A DNA stretch of 64,000 nt from positions 47,234-111,233 of the forward strand of contig NZ_VKDE01000014.1 of NCBI RefSeq assembly GCF_007097485.1, in the 5' to 3' direction. The notes below the pieces were generated by a model. That model made no database searches. It was not told the DNA's origin and saw nothing but the letters and a program-made list of their open reading frames with translations. The stretch is from Carboxylicivirga sp. M1479. Its GTDB lineage: Bacteria > Bacteroidota > Bacteroidia > Bacteroidales > Marinilabiliaceae. Position 1 is the first letter of the stretch. Every line of letters begins with the position of its first letter. A program made the position numbers and the translations under genes. This document shows, in pieces, positions 23,791 through 32,990 of the stretch.

Positions 23791-26001
23791 TTAAGCTCCT
23801 ACCCTCGAAACTGTATAGACCCCTTTAACATTCTTAATTTTCTTAATAAGAGTCGCTAAGCTACTTGTATTATCAACAAAAACAGTTAAGGTGCCTTCAA
23901 ACACTCCTTCGTGCGAATCGATGGACATGGACCTGATTTTCACTTTCATTTCTTTGGAAATAACTTGTGAAATATTGGTTACTATGCCTATATCGTCAAC
24001 ACCTGTTACCTTTAAAGTAGCCTGATAACTGGTGTCTGCCCCACTGGTCCAATCTGCTTTTACTATACGATAGCCAAACTTTGTTTGCATATCCACAGCA
24101 TTTGGACATGATTTACGATGTATTTTAATGCCTCCCATAGCTGCTACAAAACCAAAAATTTCATCGCCAAAAATAGGATTACAACACTTGGCCAATTTAT
24201 AATCGACGTGTGTCAGGCTACGATCAATCATTAATACATCATCATCTGGTAATTCGTCGTTACTAGCAATAAAGTTTTCAGCACTACGCTCTTTCTCTAC
24301 TTCAATATTCTCTTCATCCTTCTTTTCTGATTGAGTGATAAAATCCTTAATTCTGGCAAATTCAATTTTATCAATAGCAATGGCTCGCATGAAGTCCTGC
24401 ACCGTTTTGTAAGCAAATTTCTTGACCAATTGATTTAACAACTGATCTGTCAATTCAAATTTCCAATTCTTTAAACGGCGTACCAGCATTTCTCTACCGA
24501 TTTCGGCTTCTTTAAACTCTATATCTCTTAAAGCTTGCTTAAGTTTCGATTTTGCTTTAGACGTTACAACAACCTTTAACCAATCCTTTTTTGGCTCTTG
24601 GTTATTGGCGGTTTGAATATCTACATGGTCGCCATTTTTTAGCACATATTTGATGGATACATTTTTATTGTTGATGCGTCCGCCAACACACTTTCGTCCA
24701 ACTTCAGAATGGATTTCAAAGGCAAAATCCAGTAGTGTTGCCCCCTTTTTTAATCGACGTAGATCTCCTTTAGGCGTAAAAACAAATACCTCTTCATCGT
24801 AAAGATCTAACTTAAAATCATCGATAAAATCTACAGCATTCAATTCAGGATTTTCAAGAATCTCACGAACGTTAGCTAACCATTCATCCATTCCTTTTTC
24901 GCCCTTTTGCCCTTTATACTTCCAATGCGCCGCCAAACCTTTTTCGGCCACCTCGTTCATTCTATTGGTACGAATTTGTACTTCAACCCATTTTTGCTCT
25001 GGACCAAGCACTGTTGTATGTAAGGATTCGTAACCATTTGATTTGGGAACAGAAATCCAATCACGTAAACGACTGGGGTTGGGTTGGTATTTATCTGTCA
25101 CAATGGAATAGACTTGCCAACATTCAGCTTTTTCTTTTTCCAATTCACTCTCGAGAATCACTCGAATGGCAAACAGATCGTAGACATTTTCAAAATCGGT
25201 ATTCTGCTTCTTTAATTTATTGTAGATAGAATGAATCGTTTTCGTTCGCCCTTTGATTTCGAACTGAAGCCCCAACTGGCTTAACTTATCTTCAAGAGGT
25301 TGAATGAATTCTTTAATGTATTTATCACGAGCTCTTTTGGTTTCATTTAATTTTTTAGCAATAAAGGAATACATTTCCCTATTGGTAAATTTCATTACCA
25401 AATCTTCCATTTCAGATTTGATGTTGTATAAACCAAGACGATGAGCCATAGGAGCATACAAATACCCAACTTCACTACTTATGCGTTGTTGATCTTCATC
25501 GTTATACAAGGCCAAAGAACGCATTGTGCGTAAACGATTAGCAATAATCAAAAGAACAACTCGAATATCTTCGGCAAAAGTGAGCAGTAATTTTCTGAAA
25601 TTATCATTTTTAATGGATGTGCCTTTATTGTAAAGTTCTCCAACCTTAACTAATCCTCTGGTAATAATTGCTACCTGAGATCCAAAGAGCTTTTCTATTT
25701 CCTCATTAACGATGGTTCCTTCTAAAATAGCATCGTACAAAAGGGCACCAATAACAGCCACACGACTAAGTCCCAATTCATTGACAACGATTAAAGCTAC
25801 TTCTAAAGACTCAATAACCTTTAATTCCCCTGCTTCATTACGCGTCAGATCTTGCTCTGAACCTACAGTAATATTTAAAGCTTTGCGAATTAACTCCACA
25901 TCTTGCTCCTCCATCATTGGGTTACAAGATGTTAGTAATTGCCTATAATTTTTTTTAATGATTGCTCTTTCTTTCTCCGTAATCTCGTTCGTCAAACTCA
26001 T
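23791..26001 (-). CDS. relA: RelA/SpoT homologue, synthetase-type with degenerate hydrolase
   Basis: A 736-residue long RSH protein. The N-terminal HD region has lost its metal residues: the HD pair reads YD at 89-90, ED reads EG at 94-95, and ADRLHNMR reads ANRLRTMR (154-161). The synthetase domain is intact: GRTKTIHSIYNK (251-262), YDLFAIRV (274-281), RDWISVPKSNGYESLHTT and E340 of EVQIRT. TGS (about 403-465), a CC region with KCCNP and a C-terminal ACT domain follow. So it should make but not degrade (p)ppGpp, as RelA does, and a second SpoT-type gene is expected elsewhere. Confidence 0.94.
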   Translation of the reverse strand: MSLTNEITEKERAIIKKNYRQLLTSCNPMMEEQDVELIRKALNITVGSEQDLTRNEAGELKVIESLEVALIVVNELGLSRVAVIGALLYDAILEGTIVNEEIEKLFGSQVAIITRGLVKVGELYNKGTSIKNDNFRKLLLTFAEDIRVVLLIIANRLRTMRSLALYNDEDQQRISSEVGYLYAPMAHRLGLYNIKSEMEDLVMKFTNREMYSFIAKKLNETKRARDKYIKEFIQPLEDKLSQLGLQFEIKGRTKTIHSIYNKLKKQNTDFENVYDLFAIRVILESELEKEKAECWQVYSIVTDKYQPNPSRLRDWISVPKSNGYESLHTTVLGPEQKWVEVQIRTNRMNEVAEKGLAAHWKYKGQKGEKGMDEWLANVREILENPELNAVDFIDDFKLDLYDEEVFVFTPKGDLRRLKKGATLLDFAFEIHSEVGRKCVGGRINNKNVSIKYVLKNGDHVDIQTANNQEPKKDWLKVVVTSKAKSKLKQALRDIEFKEAEIGREMLVRRLKNWKFELTDQLLNQLVKKFAYKTVQDFMRAIAIDKIEFARIKDFITQSEKKDEENIEVEKERSAENFIASNDELPDDDVLMIDRSLTHVDYKLAKCCNPIFGDEIFGFVAAMGGIKIHRKSCPNAVDMQTKFGYRIVKADWTSGADTSYQATLKVTGVDDIGIVTNISQVISKEMKVKIRSMSIDSHEGVFEGTLTVFVDNTSSLATLIKKIKNVKGVYTVSRVGA

Positions 26002-26324
26002 GTTTTAACTTTTACAATCTTGTAGATTCAAATATCCTGTGGTTACATCCTACTTACTAGTGCATCAACATAGTGTTACTACACAAAAATGGTATTTATT
26101 TTCACTATTCTTAGTACTTTTTAATTAATCATAAATAGCAATGCAACTGTAAAGTTATAACTTTATCAAAAATACTCTTAATAGAAAAACAGAAGTTTGC
26201 TTATTACACTGACGATTTAATAGTTTTTGTACATGAACACAGTAATTGCAGTGATGAATATAATTGACATATTAACTTAGCTTTTGTACCTTAATTAACT
26301 TTAATAACATTAATTTTAAAGGCC
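26002..26324. other. AT-rich divergent intergenic region with a 14-bp palindrome
   Basis: No gene is visible between the divergent relA and ytxH-like genes. AAAGTTATAACTTT at 26151-26164 is a perfect 14-bp palindrome that could be an operator. No clean TAnnTTTG box was found for either flanking gene. Confidence 0.4.
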
Positions 26325-26612
26325 ATGAAGTATACAGGATTATTTTTAGGAGGTTTGTTGACCGGAGCAGCTCTGGGGGCCTCTTTAGCGTTGCTTTACG
26401 CCCCACAAAAAGGGAGTGAAACACGCGAGCAAGTGAAAGAAAAGCTTAAAGAAATGGAAGCTGAATTACAAAATTTGCGTGATAAAGTGAAAGAAAAAGG
26501 TGGTGAGTTAAAAGAAGAAATGAAAGTAAAAATGAACGACCTTGAGAAGAAAATTGAAAACCTTATCCGCGAGTACAAAAAGAACCTTGAACCTACTCAT
26601 GGGGCAAATTAA
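26325..26612 (+). CDS. YtxH domain-containing protein
   Basis: A 95-residue protein. Residues 1-30 form a Gly/Ala-rich transmembrane helix (FLGGLLTGAALGASLALLYAPQKG), typical of YtxH, followed by an amphipathic Lys/Glu-rich coiled coil to the end. YtxH proteins are found in stress-associated membrane proteins; no biochemical role is known. It is the first gene of a small cluster with the phage-holin-like membrane protein and a small basic protein. Confidence 0.85.
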   Translation: MKYTGLFLGGLLTGAALGASLALLYAPQKGSETREQVKEKLKEMEAELQNLRDKVKEKGGELKEEMKVKMNDLEKKIENLIREYKKNLEPTHGAN

Positions 26613-26634
26613 GCAAAGAAATTTTTAACCTGAT

Positions 26635-26689
26635 TACGAGGGTGTACATAAGTTATAAAACTTAAATACATCCTCGTATTTATGTACAC
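26635..26689. promoter_or_regulatory. Two mutually exclusive hairpins before the holin-like gene
   Basis: TACGAGGGTGTA (26635-26646) can pair with TACATCCTCGTA (26667-26678, 11 of 12). GTGTACATAA (26642-26651) can pair with TTATGTACAC (26680-26689, 10 of 10). The two 5' arms overlap by five bases, so only one stem can form at a time. The second stem ends 5 nt before the ATG at 26695. Regulatory function is inference. Confidence 0.5.
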
Positions 26690-26694
26690 ACATC

Positions 26695-27066
26695 ATGAAA
26701 GAAAAACTGTCTGAGGAAGTCAATGAGGTAAAAGATGACCTTGAAGATTACATTAATGCTCGTTTGGATATGACCAAGCTTCATGCCGCTGAAAACTTAT
26801 CACGTTTTGTGTCTGGCATGGTTGTAAAAGTAGCTCTCTCCTACTTGTTCTTTTTTGTATTGTTATTTGCATCTTTGGCAATGGCTTTTTGGCTCAATCA
26901 TATTCTTGAAAACGATAGCATTGGTTTTTTATTGGTTGCCAGCTTTTACATGTTAATAGCAATTATTTTCTATTTATTAAGAAAGTCATTAATACAAAGA
27001 CCTATAATCCAATCTTTTATCCAGCTATTCTTTCCCAAATTCGTTGATTATGATGAATCTAAGTAA
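26695..27066 (+). CDS. Holin-like membrane protein (DUF1469/Phage_holin_3_6 type)
   Basis: A 123-residue protein with a charged N-terminal helix (EVKDDLEDYINARLDMTKLHAAENL) and two membrane helices (about 46-66 and 76-97). This is the layout of the phage holin 3_6/DUF1469 family, found beside YtxH genes in many Bacteroidota genomes. The name comes from remote similarity; a lytic role is not indicated. Its 3' end overlaps the next gene. Confidence 0.78.
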   Translation: MKEKLSEEVNEVKDDLEDYINARLDMTKLHAAENLSRFVSGMVVKVALSYLFFFVLLFASLAMAFWLNHILENDSIGFLLVASFYMLIAIIFYLLRKSLIQRPIIQSFIQLFFPKFVDYDESK

Positions 27067-27334
27067 AAACTCATATAGCCATATTAAATCGTTTGAAGAC
27101 TTTGAGAATGAAAAGATGAAGCTTTATTTTCAAATGCGCTTATCTGAAAAAAAACTACAGTTGAAATATGTTGAACTCTCTGCATTTTTAAATCCAATGC
27201 GTTTTGTTCCATTTTTAGTGAGTAGTTGGTTAAAGCCATTAGCTCTTTCTTTTAAAGATTTAATATTCAGCTTTTTTAGACCGAGCCAAAATTTTCAAAC
27301 TTCGGACGAAAAAAGTGACGAAAAATCGGAATAA
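27050..27334 (+). CDS. Hypothetical small protein overlapping the holin-like gene
   Basis: A 94-residue protein starting at the ATG at 27050 (or 27053), inside the last codons of the preceding gene; the upstream TTG at 27044 is not used as the call. It is basic, with one hydrophobic patch (about residues 53-70, MRFVPFLVSSWLKPLALSF) and a charged tail (SDEKSDEKSE). No family recognised. The overlap, same orientation and shared spacing say it belongs to the YtxH/holin-like operon. Confidence 0.6.
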   Translation: MMNLSKNSYSHIKSFEDFENEKMKLYFQMRLSEKKLQLKYVELSAFLNPMRFVPFLVSSWLKPLALSFKDLIFSFFRPSQNFQTSDEKSDEKSE

Positions 27335-27382
27335 GACTATAAATTAAGGGCTATATTTTTTCTTTTCTTAAGGAATAAACAC

Positions 27383-27390
27383 TATTTTTG
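27383..27390 (+). promoter_or_regulatory. -7 promoter box (TATTTTTG) of rplS
   Basis: Exact TAnnTTTG match 84 bp before the rplS ATG, leaving a leader of roughly 75 nt. Confidence 0.5.
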
Positions 27391-27474
27391 CAGCCGATTT
27401 ACGTAATCTCTTACTGAACAAGGGAGTCATGTAATATTGCGTAGATAAAGTTTAATCCAATAAAAAATTCAAAA

Positions 27475-27822
27475 ATGGATTTAATTAAAGTAGCCGAAGC
27501 CGCTTTTGAAAGCGGAGTAGAAATGCCTGATTTCGGACCGGGTGACAACATTGCGGTATCGTACAAGATCAAAGAGGGTAACAAAGAGCGTATTCAGGTA
27601 TTTAAAGGCGTAGTTATCCAAATTAAAGGACACGGAACTAGTAAACGTTTCACTGTTAGAAAAATTTCTAACAACGTAGGTGTTGAACGTATTTTCCCAT
27701 TCAACTCTCCATTCATTGAGAAAGTTGAGTTATTACGTCAAGGTAAAGTGCGTCGTGCTAAACTTTATTACTTACGTGGACTTACGGGTAAAAAAGCTCG
27801 TATCAAAGAGAAAAGAAGCTAA
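27475..27822 (+). CDS. rplS: 50S ribosomal protein L19
   Basis: A 115-residue L19. Recognised by [90 protein letters not shown]19 sits at the 30S-50S interface and is essential for subunit bridging. Single-gene unit with its own promoter and terminator, unlike the rpsP-rimM-trmD-rplS operon of other bacteria. Confidence 0.99.
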   Translation: MDLIKVAEAAFESGVEMPDFGPGDNIAVSYKIKEGNKERIQVFKGVVIQIKGHGTSKRFTVRKISNNVGVERIFPFNSPFIEKVELLRQGKVRRAKLYYLRGLTGKKARIKEKRS

Positions 27823-27843
27823 GCCATTATATGATGGTAAATT

Positions 27844-27872
27844 AAAAACCGACATTTTGTGTCGGTTTTTTT
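27844..27872. terminator. Bidirectional terminator after rplS
   Basis: Stem AAACCGACA / TGTCGGTTT, 5-nt loop, with T8 on the plus strand and T5 on the minus strand, shared with the convergent glycosyltransferase. Confidence 0.92.
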
Positions 27873-27880
27873 TATGCTTA

Positions 27881-30061
27881 TTAATCAGTTAATTGTAATT
27901 CTAACTGCAAATCTAAAATATCGAAATGCGATAACCAATAAGCACTTGTACTTATGGTTGTCATTATAGGATTAACACTTCTACTATTTAATACAGAATA
28001 ACACCCACCTGATTGAGTGTCGTATAAATGCTTGCCTAATACATTAGCTCCCAAGTACCAATTATGAGCTAGCCAGGCACTTTTGGCATCATTTTCATCG
28101 TGTGTAATTTGAAATAGCTTAGAATACATTGCCACCATTAACACCGCTTCGGTTGATAACTGCTCAGCTTGAAGACTTTTCTTGTCAGTACCTTTTTCCA
28201 AACCGATTACCGCCAGGTTTAACTTTCCTTCACTCATCACTTCCTTATCCAAAAAGCGAATTGAACGCTTGGCAACTCCTAAAACTGCTTTATCTTTTAA
28301 TAAACCATAGGCTGCCAATAAACTAGTTGGTACTAAAGCCATATTTTCACTCACTTTGTTCTCAAACCAGTACCACTGACTGTAAATATCCAATGGGAAC
28401 AAGGCCATAATTTCTTGACTCCACCCTTTCAAAAGATCATACAAATGCGGATCGCTTCCATCGTACTTTAATATTTCGGCAATACCTAAAATAGCCAAAC
28501 ACTTAGCTTCTACTGAAACCAGATCTCCTGAATCTATAATCTTTTGAAGTAGTTCAAAGCTCACATCCTTAATGCCAACATCCTGGCAACTAGCATACAA
28601 AACACCTAATGACCAAACTACGTATCCTAAATCATGTGATGAATACCCCTCGCCTACCTGCCCAGAAACACTCAAATAAGAAGACCAGGTTCCATCATTG
28701 TTTTGCATTAAATTGTAAAAAGCTAAACACCTGTTAATGCCTTCATCGATGTATTTATCTTCAACTAAGTTATTGGACTTTGCAAGCACCAACAAAGCCA
28801 TGGCGTTTGTACGCAAATCGTAGCCTTCTTTAAAATCAGGAATTCCGAATGTTGACTGCTTAAAAAAACCAAACTGCCCCGATAAGGATTGTAAATGATT
28901 TAAATTTAAATCAGGAAGCAAAGCTGCATCAAAGGAAAGGTTTTTCACGTCCGATTCACTTGGCTTCATATTAAGGAGTTGCTCTTTTATACGTTTGGCG
29001 ATGACCACCCATGAATTTTGGGCTCCAAAGAGTAAAGCATTCTGACGGTACATTTTTACTTCAATGCCAGATCTTAAAATCTGATTAAGTTCAATGGCCA
29101 ACTCTTTAGATGAATTAAAGGGATAAAAACATCCTTTTTGATCGGACAACAATTCTTTAGCGTACCAAGTTGGCGTTGACAGTACAGCTCCTCCACTACT
29201 AACAGCCATCGACAAAAACTCATCCTCAAGCACCTTTTCATTAATACATGCAGAAACGTAACAGTCGGCTGTATTCATTAGTTCGTCAATAAAGCTTTCT
29301 AAAGCAGATAGCTTTACAATAAGTAAGTGTTTGGATACTCCCCTTTGAAAAGCTAATCGTTTTAAAGAACGCTCATATTCTATTGTTTCACTAGCTTGAT
29401 TTGTATTAACAAGAACTAATTTAATATTAGGATTGGTTTTACTAACAGCAGGCAACGCATTAATAAGGTTTTCAAAACCACTCCCCGCACACATTGAACC
29501 TGTTGAAATAATTAATTTATCAGCTTCAATGCCTAATCGTTTATTTATTTCCGAACGTTTAACTGGCTCAAAAACAGGAACACCAAACTCAGTTTTTAAT
29601 AACTTTTCGCGATTAAGCTTGTAGTAATGCTCTAAAAACTCTATGCCCAACTGACTAAAAGCCAATACACGAGATGATTTAGCTGCGATTTTTTGAACTA
29701 TGGCTTTTTCAATTGCAGGTGGCTCACTAATAATTCCATCGATAATTGTTAATAGAGGAACCCTTAACTGTGTGACCAAATTTATTAAGTAGGAACCATC
29801 TTTGCCTCCATATGCATTATACTTATATAATAATATGCAGTAATCGTATTGGGCATTCAGCAAATCTGCAACTGAATTATAGCTATCTATTTTATTTTTA
29901 TCGTAACAAACAGCTCCATCTTTACCTTGCTGACCAAAGTTAACGACATCAATACTATCGCACTCTTCATTAAACTGCGACAAGTAAAAATGAAGTCGAG
30001 AGGTATAAAGTGTGGTATTCTGACATTCATTAGATGTAGGAGCAACTATTAGTACATTCAT
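27881..30061 (-). CDS. Glycosyltransferase (GT4/GT-B type) fused to an alpha-helical toroid domain
   Basis: A 726-residue protein. Residues 1-350 are a GT-B glycosyltransferase: Rossmann start MNVLIVAPTSNE, donor-domain STGSMCAGSGFENLINALPAV near 190-210, IKLVLVNTN, and a family-1/4 style EDEFLSMAVSSGGAVLSTP. Residues 370-726 are a helical repeat domain (LSGQFGFFKQSTFGIPDFKEGYDLRTNAMALLVLAKSN, YSSHDLGYVVWSLGVLY) that resembles the alpha/alpha toroids of glycoside-hydrolase-like or terpene-cyclase-like folds. Substrate and role unknown; no polysaccharide locus is visible nearby. Confidence 0.82.
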   Translation of the reverse strand: MNVLIVAPTSNECQNTTLYTSRLHFYLSQFNEECDSIDVVNFGQQGKDGAVCYDKNKIDSYNSVADLLNAQYDYCILLYKYNAYGGKDGSYLINLVTQLRVPLLTIIDGIISEPPAIEKAIVQKIAAKSSRVLAFSQLGIEFLEHYYKLNREKLLKTEFGVPVFEPVKRSEINKRLGIEADKLIISTGSMCAGSGFENLINALPAVSKTNPNIKLVLVNTNQASETIEYERSLKRLAFQRGVSKHLLIVKLSALESFIDELMNTADCYVSACINEKVLEDEFLSMAVSSGGAVLSTPTWYAKELLSDQKGCFYPFNSSKELAIELNQILRSGIEVKMYRQNALLFGAQNSWVVIAKRIKEQLLNMKPSESDVKNLSFDAALLPDLNLNHLQSLSGQFGFFKQSTFGIPDFKEGYDLRTNAMALLVLAKSNNLVEDKYIDEGINRCLAFYNLMQNNDGTWSSYLSVSGQVGEGYSSHDLGYVVWSLGVLYASCQDVGIKDVSFELLQKIIDSGDLVSVEAKCLAILGIAEILKYDGSDPHLYDLLKGWSQEIMALFPLDIYSQWYWFENKVSENMALVPTSLLAAYGLLKDKAVLGVAKRSIRFLDKEVMSEGKLNLAVIGLEKGTDKKSLQAEQLSTEAVLMVAMYSKLFQITHDENDAKSAWLAHNWYLGANVLGKHLYDTQSGGCYSVLNSRSVNPIMTTISTSAYWLSHFDILDLQLELQLTD

Positions 30062-30292
30062 CCGATTTTGGGTTTTATTAATCTGATAAATAGATTTTTC
30101 TTCATGTAAATTTAAAGAAAGTGCATATCTGATAAAAATAAAAATTGATTACACCAACGCACTAATTCCTTTTGTGAATACTCATTTTTTCATGAAGACA
30201 AACCACCTAAACACTACTAGCATGCAACCTTTCAGACACTATTACAACTTCCTAATATTTATTCGTCCTTCAACTTTAAAATGCGCTAATAG

Positions 30293-32743
30293 TTAAAAAC
30301 CTTTTAAGAAGTTCTTGAGTAACTTTTCTCCTTCTTTTTTAAGATCCTTTTCTACCTGTTTTTTGGCTTTGTCTAAACCAAAACTTAACTGAGGATCCTG
30401 AACAGTACCTTTAACCAATACATCAACCATTAAGTCATCGCCAGAAGTTGGCAAACTAAAACCCATTAATCCAGCCATATTTGCCACTTCTTTGCGCGAT
30501 ACAGGCATGGTAATTTTGTAATCAATCGATTGATCAACACCTTGCTTGCCCTCAACTCTAACGGCCTTACCGCCAATTTTTGTTGTAAAAGGTTTTATAA
30601 TCACATTACCCTTATCAATAATGAAGTTAATATTTAAATCTTCGGCACGCATCTTTCTATAGCTATCATTCTTAAGCGTTGAGGCCAGCGTATTTTGAAT
30701 TTTAGAATTAGCAACTTCAATACTTTGAGAACGCAACCAACCTCCACCATTAGCCGTTGACATAATAGGCATTGCATCCTTGTTTAATTGACTCTTATAC
30801 TCAAATTTAGGAGACACTTTTCCAGTTGTATTCTTGGCAAGAGGCAATAAAGAGTCAACTACACTGAATGAATGAGCCGCTTTATTCAAGTCCAGCTTTT
30901 TTCCTTCTATTGAAAAATCAACAAAAGGCTTACTCATGTTTGCTGTATTATATTGTCCACTCATCATCATAGAACCATCGAGCAATTGCATATTTAATCC
31001 ATTAAGCCGCACAACACCGTCCTTGACAGTTATTTTGCCCTTGGTATTATACACATCCAGCTTATCGTATTTCAACTGCTTAATAAGCGATTGAAAGCTT
31101 AAGTCTAAGTTTTTTGGCACTTCAATTAGGCTGATATCTTCCTCAATTGCATGCCCTTCTTCTACATCGGTTGAACTTAAACTCAAAAGCTCATTGGTAT
31201 TTATCAACTTAGATGAATGATTTAATTTCCCTTGTAAGATTCCCTCCTTAAAAAGGTAAGCCAGGTAGTTCGATAATTCTCCACTTAATTTAAAATCACT
31301 ATTGCCTAAGGTGCAATCAAAGCTTTCTAACCTGATAGCTTTTGGATTAAGTGTCATTGCTGATTGCTTGATAAAAATGCCCTGAGGCAAATCCGTACTT
31401 TTATATTCAAAATCAGTTAATTCAACAATGCCTTTGGCATTTATCTCTTCATAGTTTTCACTTTCAATTAATCCATAATGCCCATCGAGATGCATATCAG
31501 CCTCAATAATACCCTTAATATCAAAACTATCGAGTGGTATAGCATTAGCGAGTGAGTTTAGGTTGATTATTCCTTTTGCATCACTTTTGAAAGTAGGATT
31601 GGAAACAGGTTTTTCAAGGTACAAAGAGGCATCAAATGGATTATCAGCTATCTCAAAATAAAACTGTTCCATATTAGTGATGGTGTTATCGCTTGATCCA
31701 CCTGAGTTGCTCACTTTTAAACTCACATTAATATTATCAATTGACTCTGGTAAATCGGGGTATTGAATCATACCGCTTTCTACACCTAAATCAATATCAA
31801 ACGCAGGTAATTCATCCTCACTCAAATAATCTCCAATTACAGAAGCATTCAAATGCATGGTTCCTTCTGTCTTTAACTCTTCAAACTCTTTTAAGTAATC
31901 CTCAGGAATCAGAGCTAGTAAAGATTTAAAGTCTGTTTTTGTTGTTCCCACTTTTAAATCGAGGCCATATCCCTCTTCCTTAACAGCAACAAAACCCTCC
32001 AATTTCATTTCCAGGTTATTAATGCGTAGTTGGTTATCCAAAAATTTGAATATCATATTTTCCAAATCAGCATTTAGACCAGCCACTAATCCCAAGGATG
32101 CACCATTTACATAATCGACTTCTTCGTACTGTACAAATACATCCTCAACTCCTGCAGTAATATCCAGGTTGGTTGATTGCTGCGACATATCGCCCGATAA
32201 ATTCAGGCCAAACCCAGCAATTTCTGATCTTAAAGCCAAAGTGGCATCGTTATACTTTATTGTTGCGTTATCAATTACAAAAGACTCTAACACCACCTTA
32301 AATGCTGATGCTTCAGATGAATCATCTTCTTGAACGACCTCTTCATCCGAACTAATGGCAATATCCCAGTTGGCAGATGAATCTGGTAAAACAATTGCGT
32401 TTACCAATAAATCGGATAGTAAAACAGATTTTACCTCTGCTTCTCCTGAAAGAGCACCTATAACACCCACTTCGGTAACGAATTGCTTTAGATAAACAAG
32501 AGTATCGGCTTTAAAAACACCATTGCCAATAACCGATAATCCCTCAACTCCTACATAAATATTCGGAAAGCTCTTAAATAGCGATAACGAAAAATCATCA
32601 TAATCAACACGTGCATTAACACTGGCATTAATCTGCTCTTTAATAACAGACTCTATCTTACCTTTAAATATAAAAGGCAGAACAAACATCAGTACCAATA
32701 CACCCAGAACAACACCCCCTGATATCTTCAAAAACTTCTTCAT
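30293..32743 (-). CDS. AsmA-family inner membrane protein
   Basis: An 816-residue protein from the ATG at 32743 (a TTG at 32749 would add two residues). One N-terminal transmembrane helix (about 7-27, GGVVLGVLVLMFVLPFIF) and a long periplasmic beta-rich part typical of AsmA/TamB-like proteins, with repeated strands such as IKYNDATLALRSEIAGF and LDLKVGTTKTDFKSLL. AsmA-like proteins are thought to bridge the inner and outer membranes in lipid transport. The C-terminal segment (SYRKMRAEDLNINFIIDKGNVIIKPF) is the conserved AsmA region. Confidence 0.88.
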   Translation of the reverse strand: MKKFLKISGGVVLGVLVLMFVLPFIFKGKIESVIKEQINASVNARVDYDDFSLSLFKSFPNIYVGVEGLSVIGNGVFKADTLVYLKQFVTEVGVIGALSGEAEVKSVLLSDLLVNAIVLPDSSANWDIAISSDEEVVQEDDSSEASAFKVVLESFVIDNATIKYNDATLALRSEIAGFGLNLSGDMSQQSTNLDITAGVEDVFVQYEEVDYVNGASLGLVAGLNADLENMIFKFLDNQLRINNLEMKLEGFVAVKEEGYGLDLKVGTTKTDFKSLLALIPEDYLKEFEELKTEGTMHLNASVIGDYLSEDELPAFDIDLGVESGMIQYPDLPESIDNINVSLKVSNSGGSSDNTITNMEQFYFEIADNPFDASLYLEKPVSNPTFKSDAKGIINLNSLANAIPLDSFDIKGIIEADMHLDGHYGLIESENYEEINAKGIVELTDFEYKSTDLPQGIFIKQSAMTLNPKAIRLESFDCTLGNSDFKLSGELSNYLAYLFKEGILQGKLNHSSKLINTNELLSLSSTDVEEGHAIEEDISLIEVPKNLDLSFQSLIKQLKYDKLDVYNTKGKITVKDGVVRLNGLNMQLLDGSMMMSGQYNTANMSKPFVDFSIEGKKLDLNKAAHSFSVVDSLLPLAKNTTGKVSPKFEYKSQLNKDAMPIMSTANGGGWLRSQSIEVANSKIQNTLASTLKNDSYRKMRAEDLNINFIIDKGNVIIKPFTTKIGGKAVRVEGKQGVDQSIDYKITMPVSRKEVANMAGLMGFSLPTSGDDLMVDVLVKGTVQDPQLSFGLDKAKKQVEKDLKKEGEKLLKNFLKGF

Positions 32744-32855
32744 CGTCAAATACAGTTTTACTTTGTGAGAATAACAAAGTTAACAAAACCTTTAAATCAG
32801 TTCTAACAGGTCAATAAAAGAACTTAAATATTCAACATAGGCTCATTCATTTTTA

Positions 32856-32863
32856 TATTTTTG
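32856..32863 (+). promoter_or_regulatory. -7 promoter box (TATTTTTG) of the second C69 dipeptidase
   Basis: Exact TAnnTTTG match 127 bp before the ATG, a long leader. An alternative start downstream of the box was not seen. Confidence 0.35.
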
Positions 32864-32990
32864 TATTTCTCGAATAAATCTATTACACATGAAACGACCA
32901 TGTAAATTTGAGTATCCAAACTTTAACACAGGAGGATGATGAAATTTACGTGAGAGTTCCGTATAGCAAATGAAAGCAATTTAGATTCTT

